A stretch of 64,000 nucleotides of DNA from Micromonospora chersina (GCF_900091475.1 NZ_FMIB01000002.1:2790001-2854000); one strand, 5' to 3'. Counted from the stretch's first letter, positions 24,268 to 33,603 are shown. Numbers and translations are program-made. Notes: generated by a model not told the origin, from the sequence alone.

Positions 24268-27200
24268 TCAGCCCGCCAGGTGGCCCCAGCGGGGTTCCAG
24301 GTCGTGCCAGGGGCCCTGGGCCGCCACCGTGCCGTCGACCAGGACCACCACGTGGTCCGCGCGGACCAGCGCGGCCCGCTTCGCGGTCGAGCCGACCACT
24401 GTCACCCCGTGCTCGCGCAGCGCGGCCCAGAGCGCCAGCTCCGTCGTCACGTCCAGCGCGGACGAGACGTCGTCGGCGACCAGCAGCTCGGTACGCGGCG
24501 CGAGCGCCCGGGCCAGCGCCAGCCGCTGGAGCTGGCCGCCGGACAGCCGGGTGCCCTTGTGCCCGATGAGCAGGCCGAGCCCGCCCCCGGCCGCCGCCAG
24601 GTCGTGGTCGAGCTGGGCGGTCGACACCGCGCCGGCGGCGTCCACCTGGTGCCCGAGCGCGATGTTGTCGGCCACCGTGCCGGAGAGCACCCGGGGCAGC
24701 TGGCCCACGTACCCGACCTGGTTGGGGCGGAGGAACAGCTCCGGCTCGGTGACCGGCTCGCCGTTCCAGCGCAGGGTGCCGGTGTGGTGCACGATCCCGG
24801 CGAGGGCCCGCAGCAGCGACGACTTCCCCGCGCCGACCGGCCCCACCACCAGCACCAACTGCCCGCGTTCGACGGTCAGGTCGACGTCCCGGACGGCCAG
24901 GGTGCCGTCGGAGTGCAGCGCGCCGAAGCCGGTCAGCTCCAGCCGGCGCAGCGGGTGCCGGGGCGGGGGCTCGGGCGCCGGGGCGGTGCCGGCGGCCAGG
25001 TCCAGGCCGGGCACCGTGGCCGAGTAGGTGGCCTCCCCGGTCATCGCCACGGTCCGCCGGGTCCACACCCGGGCCGACGGGTAGTGCGAGACAAGCGACG
25101 CGGTGGTCCAGGCGAACCAGCGGGCCGCGCCGAGCGTGGAGACCGCGACAAGTGTGGCGCCGGCGGAGAGGCCGCCGGCCAGGTAGAGCGCCCAGGCCCC
25201 GATCGGCAGCAGCCCGCTGGCGATCGACGGGGTGGACCGGGCCCACACCTGCATGGCGATCTCCCGGCGCTGCCGGTCGCTGCGCACGGTGTCCAGCGTC
25301 GCGAGGTGGTGCAGCACCGGGCGGGTGGCGCCGGCCAGCTTCACCGTACGGGCGGCGGAGAGCGAGGACACCAGTGCGGTGGCGAAGGCGGCGCGGGCCT
25401 TGACGGTGCCGGCGGCCGTGCGCTCCAGGCGGGGCCCGAACAGGGTGGCCGCCAGCCCGGAGACCACCATGGTCCCGACGAAGAACAGCGCGGGTACGAA
25501 GCTGCCGGTCACCAGGGTCATGGTGAGCACGAGGGCCAGGGAGATGAACTGGTCCATCAGGTTGTCGGCGAGCTGCACCACCCGGTCGGTGTCGCCGCCC
25601 TGGGCCACCACCTCGGCCGGGGTGTGCCCGCTGACCCGGCGGGCCCCGGTCTGCCCGTGCACCAGCCGCGCGCTGATCCGCAGCATCTGCCGGATCCACC
25701 ACTGCGGGAACCACAGGTTGGTCAGGTACGGCAGCGGCAGCACCACCAGCAGGGCGGCGACGATGCCGAGCGCCGGCAGCCACGGGTCTCCCCCGCCGAC
25801 CACCTCGGCCCAGAGCCACGGCAGCACCGAGCCGTCCAGCCCGAGCAGCGTCATCACGATGAACAGGCAGACGGAGACCAGCCCGTACCGCGGGTCGTTC
25901 GTGCCCAGCCGGAGAATCTCCCGAAGGGTCCGCGCGGGCGGCGGGGCGGGCAGCGGCGGCGGGTCGGTACGCGGCACCGCGACCTGGCGCGGCACGGTGG
26001 CCGGCTCGGGCGGCGCGGCCGGCTCGTCGGGCCACCCGTCGGGGCCGTCCAGCAGGTCCACCCCGCCGCGGCGGGCGCCGGCGCCCGCGTAGGCGCTGGC
26101 GTGGCTGGTGGCGAGCAGTTCGGCGAACCGGGCCGACTCGCGCAGCGGGCCGGCCTCCAGCACCGCCCCGTCGGCCATCACGACGACCTCGTCGCAGCGG
26201 CGCACCGAGGAGAGCCGGTGCGCGATGACGATGCCGATCCGGTCGGTGAGCAGCCGTTCGGTGGCCTGGCGTACCCGGTTCTCGGTGACCGGGTCGAGCC
26301 GGGCGGTGGCCTCGTCGAGGATCACCACGTGCGGGTCGCGGACCAGGATCCGGGCGAACGCCACGAGCTGTTCCTGCCCGGCGGAGAGCACGTGCCCGCC
26401 CTCGCCGAGCCGGGTGTGCACGCCGTCGGGGAGTTCGGCGATCCAGCCGGCCAGCCCCAGCTCCTCCAGCGCCCGGGTGGCGTCGTCGAGCAGGTCGGGG
26501 TCGAAGAGGGCGACGTTCTCGGCGAGGGTGCCGGCCAGGATCTCGGTGCGCTGGGGCACCACGGCAATCCACCGGCGCAGCGCCTCGACGTCGAGGTCGA
26601 CCAGGTCGGTGTCGCCCAGGAAGACGGTGCGGGGCGGCACGTCCACGGCCCGGGTGAGCACCTTGGCCAGCGTGGACTTGCCGGATCCGGTGCGGCCGAC
26701 CAGGGCGTACGACCGGCCGCGGGCGAAGGTGAGCGTGACGTCGCGCAGCGCCGGGCCGCGATCCTCGCCGGTGGTGGCGTAGCGGAAGGTGAGACCCTGG
26801 ACGGTCAGGTCCCCGTCGATCGGGGCGGCGCCGCCGCTCGGCTCCTGCCGGGAGTCGGCGAGCAGTTGCACCCGCGCCCAGGCGCCGAGCGCCTGTTGCA
26901 GGTGCGGCACCCAGCGGGCGATGTGCTCGACGGTCGCGCCGAAGGCCAGGGCGAGCAGCCAGATCGCGGTGAGCCGGGCGGCGTCGACCCGGCCGGTGGC
27001 GAGCGCCCACGCGCCGGCCAGGACCACGGCGGCGATGCCGACCCGGACGCCGCCGCCGGCCAGCGCCGTGACCCGGGCGGACAGCCGGAACACCCGCTTA
27101 CCCCGGGAGATCACCTCGGCGGCCCGCCGGGCGTAGAGGCGCAGCACGTACGGGCGGGCCAGGCTGGTGCGCACGTCGTCCTGGCCGTGCACCGCCTCCT

Positions 27201-27762
27201 CCATCACGGCGGCCAGGTCGGACCAGGCCTCCTCCTCGACCATCCGGGCCGGGGCGATCCGGGCGGTGGGGCGGCGCAGCGCCACCCCGAGCAGGGCGGT
27301 CAGCAGGATCATCCCGACGCCGGCCGGCCACCAGACGACAAGCGCGCTGACCGTGGCGAGCAGGCAGACGGCGACGCCCTGGACGAGCCGTACGCCGGTG
27401 TTCCGCATCTCGGCGGCGACCTGGTAGACGTCGTTGTCGATCCGGTCGAGCAGCTCGCCGACCGGGGTGGTCTCCAGGGTGGGCAGGTCCTGCCCGAGCG
27501 CGACCCGGCAGAGCCGGCGGCGGACGTCGGCGGACCAGTCGGCGGTGAGACCGGCCATCAGCAGGCCGATGAGCAGGTCGCTGACCACGGCCGCGACAAG
27601 CGCCACGGCCAGCGCCGTGAACCACCCGAACGAGCGGTGCACGAGCACCGGCCCGGCCAGCGCGGAGGCGGCGGCCTGGCCACCGGCGCCGAGCAGGATC
27701 AGCAGCAGGACGACCGCCATCCGACGCGGAGCGGTGGCCCGGAGATCGCGGAGCAGGCGCAT
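24268..27762 (-). CDS. Double ABC exporter (TMD-NBD-TMD-NBD in one 1,164-aa chain)
   Basis: Two complete type-I exporter halves are fused. Half 1: membrane domain (about 1-300), Walker A GRTGSGKS (356-363), signature LSAGQ and Walker B VVILDEATARLD. Half 2: membrane domain (about 610-900), Walker A GPVGAGKS, signature LSGGQ and Walker B LLVADDVSSALD. The second Walker B ends in Asp-Asp rather than Asp-Glu, so the catalytic Glu of that site is missing and one ATP site may be degenerate, as in heterodimeric exporters. GGAGGA is 6 nt before the ATG. It follows a YhgE permease and TetR gene on the same strand and is likely a drug or lipid exporter. Substrate unknown. Confidence 0.94.
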   Translation of the reverse strand: MRLLRDLRATAPRRMAVVLLLILLGAGGQAAASALAGPVLVHRSFGWFTALAVALVAAVVSDLLIGLLMAGLTADWSADVRRRLCRVALGQDLPTLETTPVGELLDRIDNDVYQVAAEMRNTGVRLVQGVAVCLLATVSALVVWWPAGVGMILLTALLGVALRRPTARIAPARMVEEEAWSDLAAVMEEAVHGQDDVRTSLARPYVLRLYARRAAEVISRGKRVFRLSARVTALAGGGVRVGIAAVVLAGAWALATGRVDAARLTAIWLLALAFGATVEHIARWVPHLQQALGAWARVQLLADSRQEPSGGAAPIDGDLTVQGLTFRYATTGEDRGPALRDVTLTFARGRSYALVGRTGSGKSTLAKVLTRAVDVPPRTVFLGDTDLVDLDVEALRRWIAVVPQRTEILAGTLAENVALFDPDLLDDATRALEELGLAGWIAELPDGVHTRLGEGGHVLSAGQEQLVAFARILVRDPHVVILDEATARLDPVTENRVRQATERLLTDRIGIVIAHRLSSVRRCDEVVVMADGAVLEAGPLRESARFAELLATSHASAYAGAGARRGGVDLLDGPDGWPDEPAAPPEPATVPRQVAVPRTDPPPLPAPPPARTLREILRLGTNDPRYGLVSVCLFIVMTLLGLDGSVLPWLWAEVVGGGDPWLPALGIVAALLVVLPLPYLTNLWFPQWWIRQMLRISARLVHGQTGARRVSGHTPAEVVAQGGDTDRVVQLADNLMDQFISLALVLTMTLVTGSFVPALFFVGTMVVSGLAATLFGPRLERTAAGTVKARAAFATALVSSLSAARTVKLAGATRPVLHHLATLDTVRSDRQRREIAMQVWARSTPSIASGLLPIGAWALYLAGGLSAGATLVAVSTLGAARWFAWTTASLVSHYPSARVWTRRTVAMTGEATYSATVPGLDLAAGTAPAPEPPPRHPLRRLELTGFGALHSDGTLAVRDVDLTVERGQLVLVVGPVGAGKSSLLRALAGIVHHTGTLRWNGEPVTEPELFLRPNQVGYVGQLPRVLSGTVADNIALGHQVDAAGAVSTAQLDHDLAAAGGGLGLLIGHKGTRLSGGQLQRLALARALAPRTELLVADDVSSALDVTTELALWAALREHGVTVVGSTAKRAALVRADHVVVLVDGTVAAQGPWHDLEPRWGHLAG

Positions 27763-27787
27763 GGACAGTCCTCCGGACTCGGGTCGG

Positions 27788-27804
27788 TGGGGGCGGTTCC
27801 CCCA
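27788..27804 (-). terminator. Small hairpin between TetR and ABC exporter genes
   Basis: TGGGGG and CCCCCA arms (6 bp, loop of 5 nt) in the 89-nt gap. It may partly uncouple the exporter from the upstream genes. Confidence 0.4.
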
Positions 27805-27851
27805 GCCTCACCCGGCCGGCCTGGCCACTCAAACGATTTACCGCTCCGGTG

Positions 27852-28445
27852 TCACGTCTGGGCGACCCGGCGGACGATGCCGAGCAGCGCCTCCTGCACG
27901 TCCTCGATGGGCCGGTCGGGCTGGAAGACGAGCCAGTCCACGGCCACCACGAGCCCGACGCCGAACAGCGCCGAGCTGGCGGTGCGCACGTCCAGGTCGG
28001 CGGGGAGGTCGCCGCTGGCCACCCCGGCGCGTACGGTCTCCGCGATCACCTCGATGGCCTCGCCGCGCAGCAGCCGCAGGGTCTGCTGCCACTCGCGGTT
28101 GGTGCGCCACATCTCGGAGAGCAGGAGCTGGGCGAAGGCGCGGTAGCGGCGGATGTACTCCAGCTCGGCGCGGACCAGCGCGGCCAGCGCCTCGCGCGGC
28201 GGCAGCCCGTCGACGGCGGCCCGGAAGTCGGCGGTGAGCAGGCCGATCCCGTGCCGCAGCAGCTCCTCGAAGAGGACCGTCTTGGACTCGAAGTTGTAGT
28301 AGACGGTCCCCTTCGCCACCCCGGCCCGGGCCGCGATGTCGTCCACGGTGGTGGCCGAGAAGCCCTGCTCGGCGATGAGTTCCACCGCCGCCACGAAGAG
28401 GCGCTGGCGGGTGTCCTCCCGCCGGCGGGTCCGTCCGTCCGTCAC
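27852..28445 (-). CDS. TetR-family transcriptional regulator
   Basis: A 197-aa regulator with an N-terminal TetR helix-turn-helix (FSATTVDDIAARAGVAKGTVYYNFESK, residues about 28-54, abbreviated here by its ends) and a divergent ligand-binding helical C-domain. The GTG at 28445 has GAGGA 7 nt upstream. It lies between the YhgE-type permease (10-nt gap) and the double ABC exporter, all transcribed the same way. A perfect 14-bp palindrome before the first gene of the set is the obvious operator, making this an autoregulated efflux operon. The inducer is unknown. Confidence 0.94.
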   Translation of the reverse strand: MTDGRTRRREDTRQRLFVAAVELIAEQGFSATTVDDIAARAGVAKGTVYYNFESKTVLFEELLRHGIGLLTADFRAAVDGLPPREALAALVRAELEYIRRYRAFAQLLLSEMWRTNREWQQTLRLLRGEAIEVIAETVRAGVASGDLPADLDVRTASSALFGVGLVVAVDWLVFQPDRPIEDVQEALLGIVRRVAQT

Positions 28446-28455
28446 CCGCCCATCC

Positions 28456-30606
28456 TCACATGGTCAGTTCGGGGTGCAGCTTGGCCGGGGTGAGCCGGCG
28501 GGAGCGGCGCGCGGCGCCGACGGCGAGGGTCATGGCGCCCAGCCCGAAGGCGAGCAGCACCAGAGCGCCGGTGACCACCGGCCCGGACGGCCCGCCGTTG
28601 ATGGTGTGCCGCAGGCCGCCCACCACGTACGTCATGGGCAGCCAGGGGTGGATGGCCTGGAAGAAGCCCGGTGAGGTCTGGACCGGGTAGGTGCCGCCGG
28701 AGGAGGTGAGCTGGAGCATGAGCAGGGCCAGCGCGGCGAGCCGGCCGGCGGGGCCGAGCGCCACGCCGAGCAGTTGCATGATCGCGGTGAACGCCAGCGA
28801 GGTGAGCGCGAGCAGCCCGAAGGTGGCCGGCCCGTGGCGCGGGTCGAGGCCGAGGGCCAGGGTGACCACCGTGTAGAGCACCGTGACCTGGGCCAGCCCG
28901 ATCGCCGCGGCGGGCAGCCAGCCGGCGAGCACGACCCGCCAGCCGGGCGCGTCGGACATCACGTGCCGCCGGTTCACCGGCCGCAGCAGCATGTACGTGA
29001 TCATCGCGCCGACCCAGAGCGCCAGGGCGAGGAAGTACGGGGCGAAGCCGACCCCGTACGAGCCGGCCGGGTGGTCGGAGTGGCGGATCAGGCCCACCGG
29101 GTCGCCGAGGATGTCGGAGCGGCTGTCCGCGTCGTCGTACCCGGGCAGCTTCCGCTCCCCGGCGGCGAGCCCGTCGGCGAGGTCGCCGGCGCCGCCCTCC
29201 AGCTTGGTCAGCCCGTCGGCGAGCCGGTTGCTGCCGCTGCTGAGCTGGGCCAGGCCGCCGTCGAGCTGCCGGGCGCCGGTGGCGAGCCGGTAGAGGCCGC
29301 CGCGGAGCTGGTCGGCGCCGTCCGCGGCGTCGCCGAGCCCGTCGCGCAGCTTGGCGCTGCCCTGCGCCAGGGTGGTCAGACCGCTCGCGAGCTGGTCGAC
29401 CTTGGCCCGCGCCGAGGCGACGTCGTCGGCCAGGTGCGGCGCGGCGGCGGCGACCTCGCGGGCGGTCTTCGCGACCTCGGTCATCTGCTTCTTGAGCGCG
29501 GCGAGGTCGGTCCTGTCCAGCGCGGCGACCATGGCCCGGGCGGCGGTGACCGCCTGGTCGGCGGCCTTGCGGGCGGCGACCAGGTTCGGGTCGTCGGCGA
29601 GTTCCGGGTGCTCCGCGACCAGCGCGTCGAGCCGGTCGCGCACCTTCTCCGCCTGGCCGACCACCTCGTCGGCCCGGGCCGGCAGCGCGTCGAGGCCGTC
29701 GGCGAGCGCCTGCGCGCCCTCGGCGACCACTGTGGCGGCCCGCTGGATGTCGCCGGCGTTCTTGCGGAGCAGCGGCTCGTACCTGTCCGCCGCCGCGTCG
29801 ACCTGCTTCGCGGCGGCGCGGGTCTCGGTGGCCGCCCGGTTGGCGCCGTCGGCGATCTGCGCCGCCCCGGTGTAGAGCTGGTCCAGGCCGGTGGCGAGCT
29901 TCGTCGCGCCCCGCACCGAGGTGTCCAGCCCGCCGGCGAGCTGCCCGGCGCCGTCCTCGGCGGTGCCCAGCCCGTCGGCGAGCTGGCCGGCACCATCCTC
30001 GGCGGTGCCGAGCCCGTCGTGGATCTTCCCGGCGCCGTCGGCGGCCCGGCCCGTCTCGGCCTTGGCGTCGGTGAAACCGATGAGCATCTTGTCGAAGTAC
30101 GACGCGGCGGTGCTCTCCGCGGCGGCGGCCCGGATCTCGCTGAAGGCGGAGCGGGCGAGCAGCCCGGACAGGTAGTTGGTGGCGTCGTCGTTGACCACCT
30201 TCAGCTCGCCCCGGCGGGCCGGCCGGTCCGGCTCGGGGCTGGCCGCCAGGGTGGCGGAGAAGTCCGCCGGGATCGAGAAGACCAGGTGGTAGCGGCCGTC
30301 GCGGAGCCCTTCGGTGGCGTCGTCCTGGTCGGTCACGGTCCAGCCGAAGACCTTCCGGTCGAGCAGTTCGTCGGTGAGGTCCCGGCCGGCGTGCACCTCG
30401 CTGCCGTCGCTCGCCTTCGCGGGCCGGTCGGCGTTGACCAGGGCGACCGGGATGCGGTCGAGGTTCCCGTACGGGTCCCAGAAGGCGTAGAGGTAGAGGG
30501 CACCGTAGAGCAGCGGGATGACGGTGAGGACGGCGAGCGCGGCGCGCGGCAGCCGGCCCCGGGTCATCCGGCGCAGCTCGAACAGCGCGAGTCGAACGAC
30601 ACTCAT
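28456..30606 (-). CDS. YhgE/Pip-domain ABC-2-type membrane protein
   Basis: A 716-aa protein with one N-terminal helix (about 20-45), a large extracytoplasmic region of roughly 450 residues rich in Ala/Gly/Asp, and five C-terminal helices of the ABC-2 type. The extracytoplasmic part contains heptad-like repeats such as DGLGTAEDGAGQLA twice in tandem, and ends with similar DGLTKLEGGAGDLADGL segments. These are typical of YhgE/Pip proteins (phage infection protein, ESAT-6-like membrane factors). It likely works with the ATPase whose stop overlaps its start by 4 nt. Export of a hydrophobic compound is the usual guess; the substrate is unknown. Confidence 0.93.
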   Translation of the reverse strand: MSVVRLALFELRRMTRGRLPRAALAVLTVIPLLYGALYLYAFWDPYGNLDRIPVALVNADRPAKASDGSEVHAGRDLTDELLDRKVFGWTVTDQDDATEGLRDGRYHLVFSIPADFSATLAASPEPDRPARRGELKVVNDDATNYLSGLLARSAFSEIRAAAAESTAASYFDKMLIGFTDAKAETGRAADGAGKIHDGLGTAEDGAGQLADGLGTAEDGAGQLAGGLDTSVRGATKLATGLDQLYTGAAQIADGANRAATETRAAAKQVDAAADRYEPLLRKNAGDIQRAATVVAEGAQALADGLDALPARADEVVGQAEKVRDRLDALVAEHPELADDPNLVAARKAADQAVTAARAMVAALDRTDLAALKKQMTEVAKTAREVAAAAPHLADDVASARAKVDQLASGLTTLAQGSAKLRDGLGDAADGADQLRGGLYRLATGARQLDGGLAQLSSGSNRLADGLTKLEGGAGDLADGLAAGERKLPGYDDADSRSDILGDPVGLIRHSDHPAGSYGVGFAPYFLALALWVGAMITYMLLRPVNRRHVMSDAPGWRVVLAGWLPAAAIGLAQVTVLYTVVTLALGLDPRHGPATFGLLALTSLAFTAIMQLLGVALGPAGRLAALALLMLQLTSSGGTYPVQTSPGFFQAIHPWLPMTYVVGGLRHTINGGPSGPVVTGALVLLAFGLGAMTLAVGAARRSRRLTPAKLHPELTM

Positions 30607-31328
30607 GCGGTCACCTCGGGGGTCAGGTCCGCCTCCACGGCGGGGCGGGGGGCGACGAGGGCGGGGCTCGGCAGGGCGGGGTCCCCGATCCGGTGGGTGA
30701 CGGCTGTCGCGCCCGGCTCGACGGCGCGGGCGCTGACGACCACCGCGTACCCCTGGTCGGCGAGGCGGGACAGGGCGGCCCAGATCCAGGCCCGCTCGGG
30801 GGCGTCGGCGCCGGCGTCCACGTCGTCGGCGACGATCAGGTTCGGGCCGCTGAGGCTGGCCAGCACGAGCCCGAGCACCTGCCGCTCGACGGGGGTGAGG
30901 TCGCGGCCGTACCGGTCGGGGTCGAGCGGGGCGTCGGTGAAGCCGGCCCCGGCGATCGCGGCGGCGAAGGCGTCGCGGCGGTAGGCCCGCCGGGCCCGCA
31001 CGGCGGCGACCGGGACGAGCTGGCGACGGCGGCGCGGCACCGGCCCGAGCAGCAGCAGCCGTTCCTGGATGTGCTCGGCGACGGTCAGGGTGGGGTCTGG
31101 CTCGTGCACCCCGGCGACCTGCCCGAGCGCGGCCGGGCCCCGACGGCGCAGCTCCCCGTGGGTGTGCGGGAAGCGGCCGGCCAGGGCGAGCAGCAGCGAG
31201 GTACGCCCGCTGCCCGGCGGGCCGGTGACGGCGTGCAGCTCGCCGGCCTCGGCGCTGAGGTCGACGTCCCGGTAGACCCAGCCGCGGCGGGTCCGCAGCC
31301 CGAGCCCGTTGGCCTCGACGATCTTCAT
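30603..31328 (-). CDS. ABC-type ATPase subunit with degenerate Walker A
   Basis: A 241-aa small ABC ATPase. The P-loop reads GPPGSGRTSL, so the usual Lys is Arg. The signature region is poor (LTPVERQVLG instead of LSGGQ), and Walker B is NLIVADDVDAG, with the catalytic Glu replaced. It can probably still bind nucleotide but may hydrolyse poorly. Similar Arg-type loops occur in actinobacterial ATPases paired with YhgE proteins, as here (4-nt overlap). The ATG at 31328 has GGGGA 9 nt upstream; a GTG two codons earlier is the alternative. First gene of the TetR-controlled operon. Confidence 0.85.
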   Translation of the reverse strand: MKIVEANGLGLRTRRGWVYRDVDLSAEAGELHAVTGPPGSGRTSLLLALAGRFPHTHGELRRRGPAALGQVAGVHEPDPTLTVAEHIQERLLLLGPVPRRRRQLVPVAAVRARRAYRRDAFAAAIAGAGFTDAPLDPDRYGRDLTPVERQVLGLVLASLSGPNLIVADDVDAGADAPERAWIWAALSRLADQGYAVVVSARAVEPGATAVTHRIGDPALPSPALVAPRPAVEADLTPEVTA

Positions 31329-31350
31329 CCGCACGTTCCCCGACTTCTAA

Positions 31351-31364
31351 ACTGACCGGTCAGT
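31351..31364. promoter_or_regulatory. TetR-type operator, perfect 14-bp palindrome
   Basis: ACTGACCGGTCAGT lies 22 nt upstream of the first gene of the efflux operon. The TGACCGGTCA core is a common half-site layout for TetR repressors. The TetR gene is third in the same operon, so autorepression is likely. Confidence 0.7.
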
Positions 31365-31452
31365 ACAAAAACATGCCCAGCATAGCGTCGGGTGTCCGGT
31401 TCGAGGCAAGGTGCGGCGACGTGATCCCGGCCATGCCGACCGGTTCGTCGGG

Positions 31453-32292
31453 TCAGAACAGCACGGTGGCGAGCGTGCCGACCGGGCGGAACCCGCAGCG
31501 CTCGTAGACCCGGCGGGCGGGCCTGTTGAAGTCGTTGACGTAGAGGCTGACCGAGGGCGCCACGCGTTCCAGGGCGTCCCGCACCACGGCCGCCATGGCC
31601 GCGGTCGCGATGCCCCGGCCCCGCCACTCCGGCGCGACCCAGACGCCCTGCACCTGGGCGGTGCGGCGGGTCACCACGGCCAGCTCGGCCTTGAAGATCA
31701 CCTTGCCGTCCACGAACCGGGCGTAGGCACGGCCCGCGCGGACCAGGTCGCCCACCCGCCGCCGGTAGCCGCGCCCGCCGTCCTCGGCCAGCGGCGACAC
31801 CCCGACCTCCTCGGTGTACATGGCCACCGCCGCCGGGAAGAGCCGGTCGACCTCACCGCTGCGCACCCGGCGCACCTCGGGGTCGGGCGCCACGGCGGGC
31901 AGCGCGTCCGTGGCCAGCAGCGGCTGGTTCGGGCGTACGTCCCGGGCCGGCCCCCAGTAGGCGGAGAGGCGGTCCCAGAGCCCGAGGACTGCGTCGGCGC
32001 GGCCCACGATCGACGAGCAGAGCCGCTCCTCGGCGCTCAACTGCTCGGCGAAGGCGGCCACCGCCGACTCCGAGGCGAGCACCGGGGTCAGGTTGCCGCC
32101 GAGCCAGCAGATCGACTCCAGGTTGCGGCGCGGACCGTAGCCGAGGATCCGCCCCTCGGCCCGCCACCAGGCCAGCCCGCGCGCCGCCACCCGCTCGGCG
32201 ACCTGCGCGCCGGCGTAGGGGTCGAGGTCGAGCAGCCGTTCGACCGCGCGGCGCTCCGACTCCCCGAGTTGGCGTACCGGAAGCGTGAGCAC
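31453..32292 (-). CDS. DUF4081 + GNAT N-acetyltransferase
   Basis: A 279-aa protein with an N-terminal DUF4081 domain (about 1-120) and a C-terminal GNAT domain (about 135-279). The acetyl-CoA pyrophosphate loop is WRGRGIATAAM, followed by YVNDFNRPARRVYERCGF. In many actinobacteria this gene sits right after ispG in the dxr-rseP-ispG cluster. Here a PadR/MFS pair lies between. The substrate is unknown; the conserved neighbourhood suggests a housekeeping or translation-linked role. The GTG at 32292 has a CAGGCT-like -10 about 7 nt upstream. Confidence 0.92.
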   Translation of the reverse strand: MLTLPVRQLGESERRAVERLLDLDPYAGAQVAERVAARGLAWWRAEGRILGYGPRRNLESICWLGGNLTPVLASESAVAAFAEQLSAEERLCSSIVGRADAVLGLWDRLSAYWGPARDVRPNQPLLATDALPAVAPDPEVRRVRSGEVDRLFPAAVAMYTEEVGVSPLAEDGGRGYRRRVGDLVRAGRAYARFVDGKVIFKAELAVVTRRTAQVQGVWVAPEWRGRGIATAAMAAVVRDALERVAPSVSLYVNDFNRPARRVYERCGFRPVGTLATVLF

Positions 32293-32370
32293 GGATACCA
32301 GCCTGCCAGATGCACCCGGCCCCGCGCGGGCCGACCTGAGGACGCCGGACGATCGGTGGTGAGTGGCGGC

Positions 32371-33597
32371 TCAGCCCACCGGGACCGGCGCCGGCTCCGG
32401 CAGGGCGGGCCGGGTCCGGGCGGCCCAGCGCACCACCGGCGGCACCAGCGCCCCGAGCACCAGGAACAGCCCACCGAGCAGCAGCCAGCCCGGCACGCCC
32501 CAGCCGACCGCCAGGGTGGTCACCACCACCGGGGCGACCATCGAGCCGAGCTGCATGCCCATCCCGTACGCGCCCTGGTACTGGCCCTGCGCGTGGGCGG
32601 GGGCGAGCCCGAACGAGATGCCCCAGCCGGCCGCCGCGTGCCACAACTCCCCCACCACGTGCACCAGCGCACCGGCGAGCAGCAGCGGCACCGCCACCGC
32701 CACGGGCACGCCACCGCCGGCCGCGAAGAGCGCGCAGGCGACGGCGATCACCGCGCCGGCCCGGCGGGCCGCCCGGCCGGCGCCGGTGAGGTCCTCGGTG
32801 CCCCGCGAGGCGCGGACCTGGAAGAGCACCACCACCACGGTGTTGACGAGCAGGCAGGCCGAGATCAGCCAGCGCGGGGCGGTGGTGTGCCCGGCGATCC
32901 ACAGCGGCAGGGCGATGTTGATGAGGCTGAAGTGCATCGACATCAGCCCGTCGAGCACGGTGAAGGCCAGGAACGGGCGGTCCCGCAGGGCGATGAGCCG
33001 CGGCCCGTGGGTGGGCGCCGGCACCGGCGGCACGGGCGGCAGCCGGAGCAGCACCGCCGCGGCCAGCAGGTAGGTGGCGCAGTCGAGCAGGATCAGCGAC
33101 ACGTACGCGGTCCGGGTGTCGGCGGCCAGACCGAATCCGGCCAGCACGGTGCCGACCGAGATGCCGACGTTGGTGACCGCGCGCAGGTAGGCACGGGTGC
33201 GTACCCGCTGGTCCGGCGGCACCGCGCCGGCGATGAGCGCGCCCCGGGCGCCCCGGGTCGCCGAGTCGGCGACCGCCATGAGCACCCCGACCACCAGGAA
33301 CCCGGCGAAGGAGCGGACCGCCACGAGCGCGGCGGTGAACCCGGCGGAGGCGAGCAGGGCGGCGAGCTGGAGGCCACGCGGCCCGAGCCGGTCGGCCAGG
33401 TAGCCCATGGGCGTGCTGGTCACCAGGCTCACGAGCGCCGTGATGGTGAGCGCGAGGCCGACCTGGGTGACGGTGAGCCCGACCGAGCGGGTGAGGAAGA
33501 GCGCGCTGGCGGTGAGCCAGGTGCCCCGACCGACGGTGTTGATGAGGGTGGAGAGGGCGAGGGTCCGCGAGGGGCCCGGTTCGGGAAGCAGGCGCAC
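32371..33597 (-). CDS. Major facilitator superfamily transporter
   Basis: A 408-aa, 12-helix MFS protein of the DHA1-like drug-efflux group. The motif-A loop between helices 2 and 3 reads GYLADRLGPRG. The C-tail is short and Pro-rich. It is divergent from the PadR gene (121-nt gap). Its promoter has a TAGGGT -10 only 6 nt from the GTG and a 20-bp palindrome directly behind it, so it is tightly repressor-controlled. The palindrome looks like a TetR-type site and does not match the PadR promoter repeats. The substrate is unknown. Confidence 0.92.
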   Translation of the reverse strand: MRLLPEPGPSRTLALSTLINTVGRGTWLTASALFLTRSVGLTVTQVGLALTITALVSLVTSTPMGYLADRLGPRGLQLAALLASAGFTAALVAVRSFAGFLVVGVLMAVADSATRGARGALIAGAVPPDQRVRTRAYLRAVTNVGISVGTVLAGFGLAADTRTAYVSLILLDCATYLLAAAVLLRLPPVPPVPAPTHGPRLIALRDRPFLAFTVLDGLMSMHFSLINIALPLWIAGHTTAPRWLISACLLVNTVVVVLFQVRASRGTEDLTGAGRAARRAGAVIAVACALFAAGGGVPVAVAVPLLLAGALVHVVGELWHAAAGWGISFGLAPAHAQGQYQGAYGMGMQLGSMVAPVVVTTLAVGWGVPGWLLLGGLFLVLGALVPPVVRWAARTRPALPEPAPVPVG

Positions 33598-33603
33598 CCC
33601 GAC

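Noticed and set aside
23212..28146. Plus-strand open frame of 1,644 codons across the oxidoreductase, ABC exporter and TetR genes
   Set aside because: It runs antisense to genes with intact Walker and HTH motifs and consists of low-complexity Arg/Gly/His sequence.
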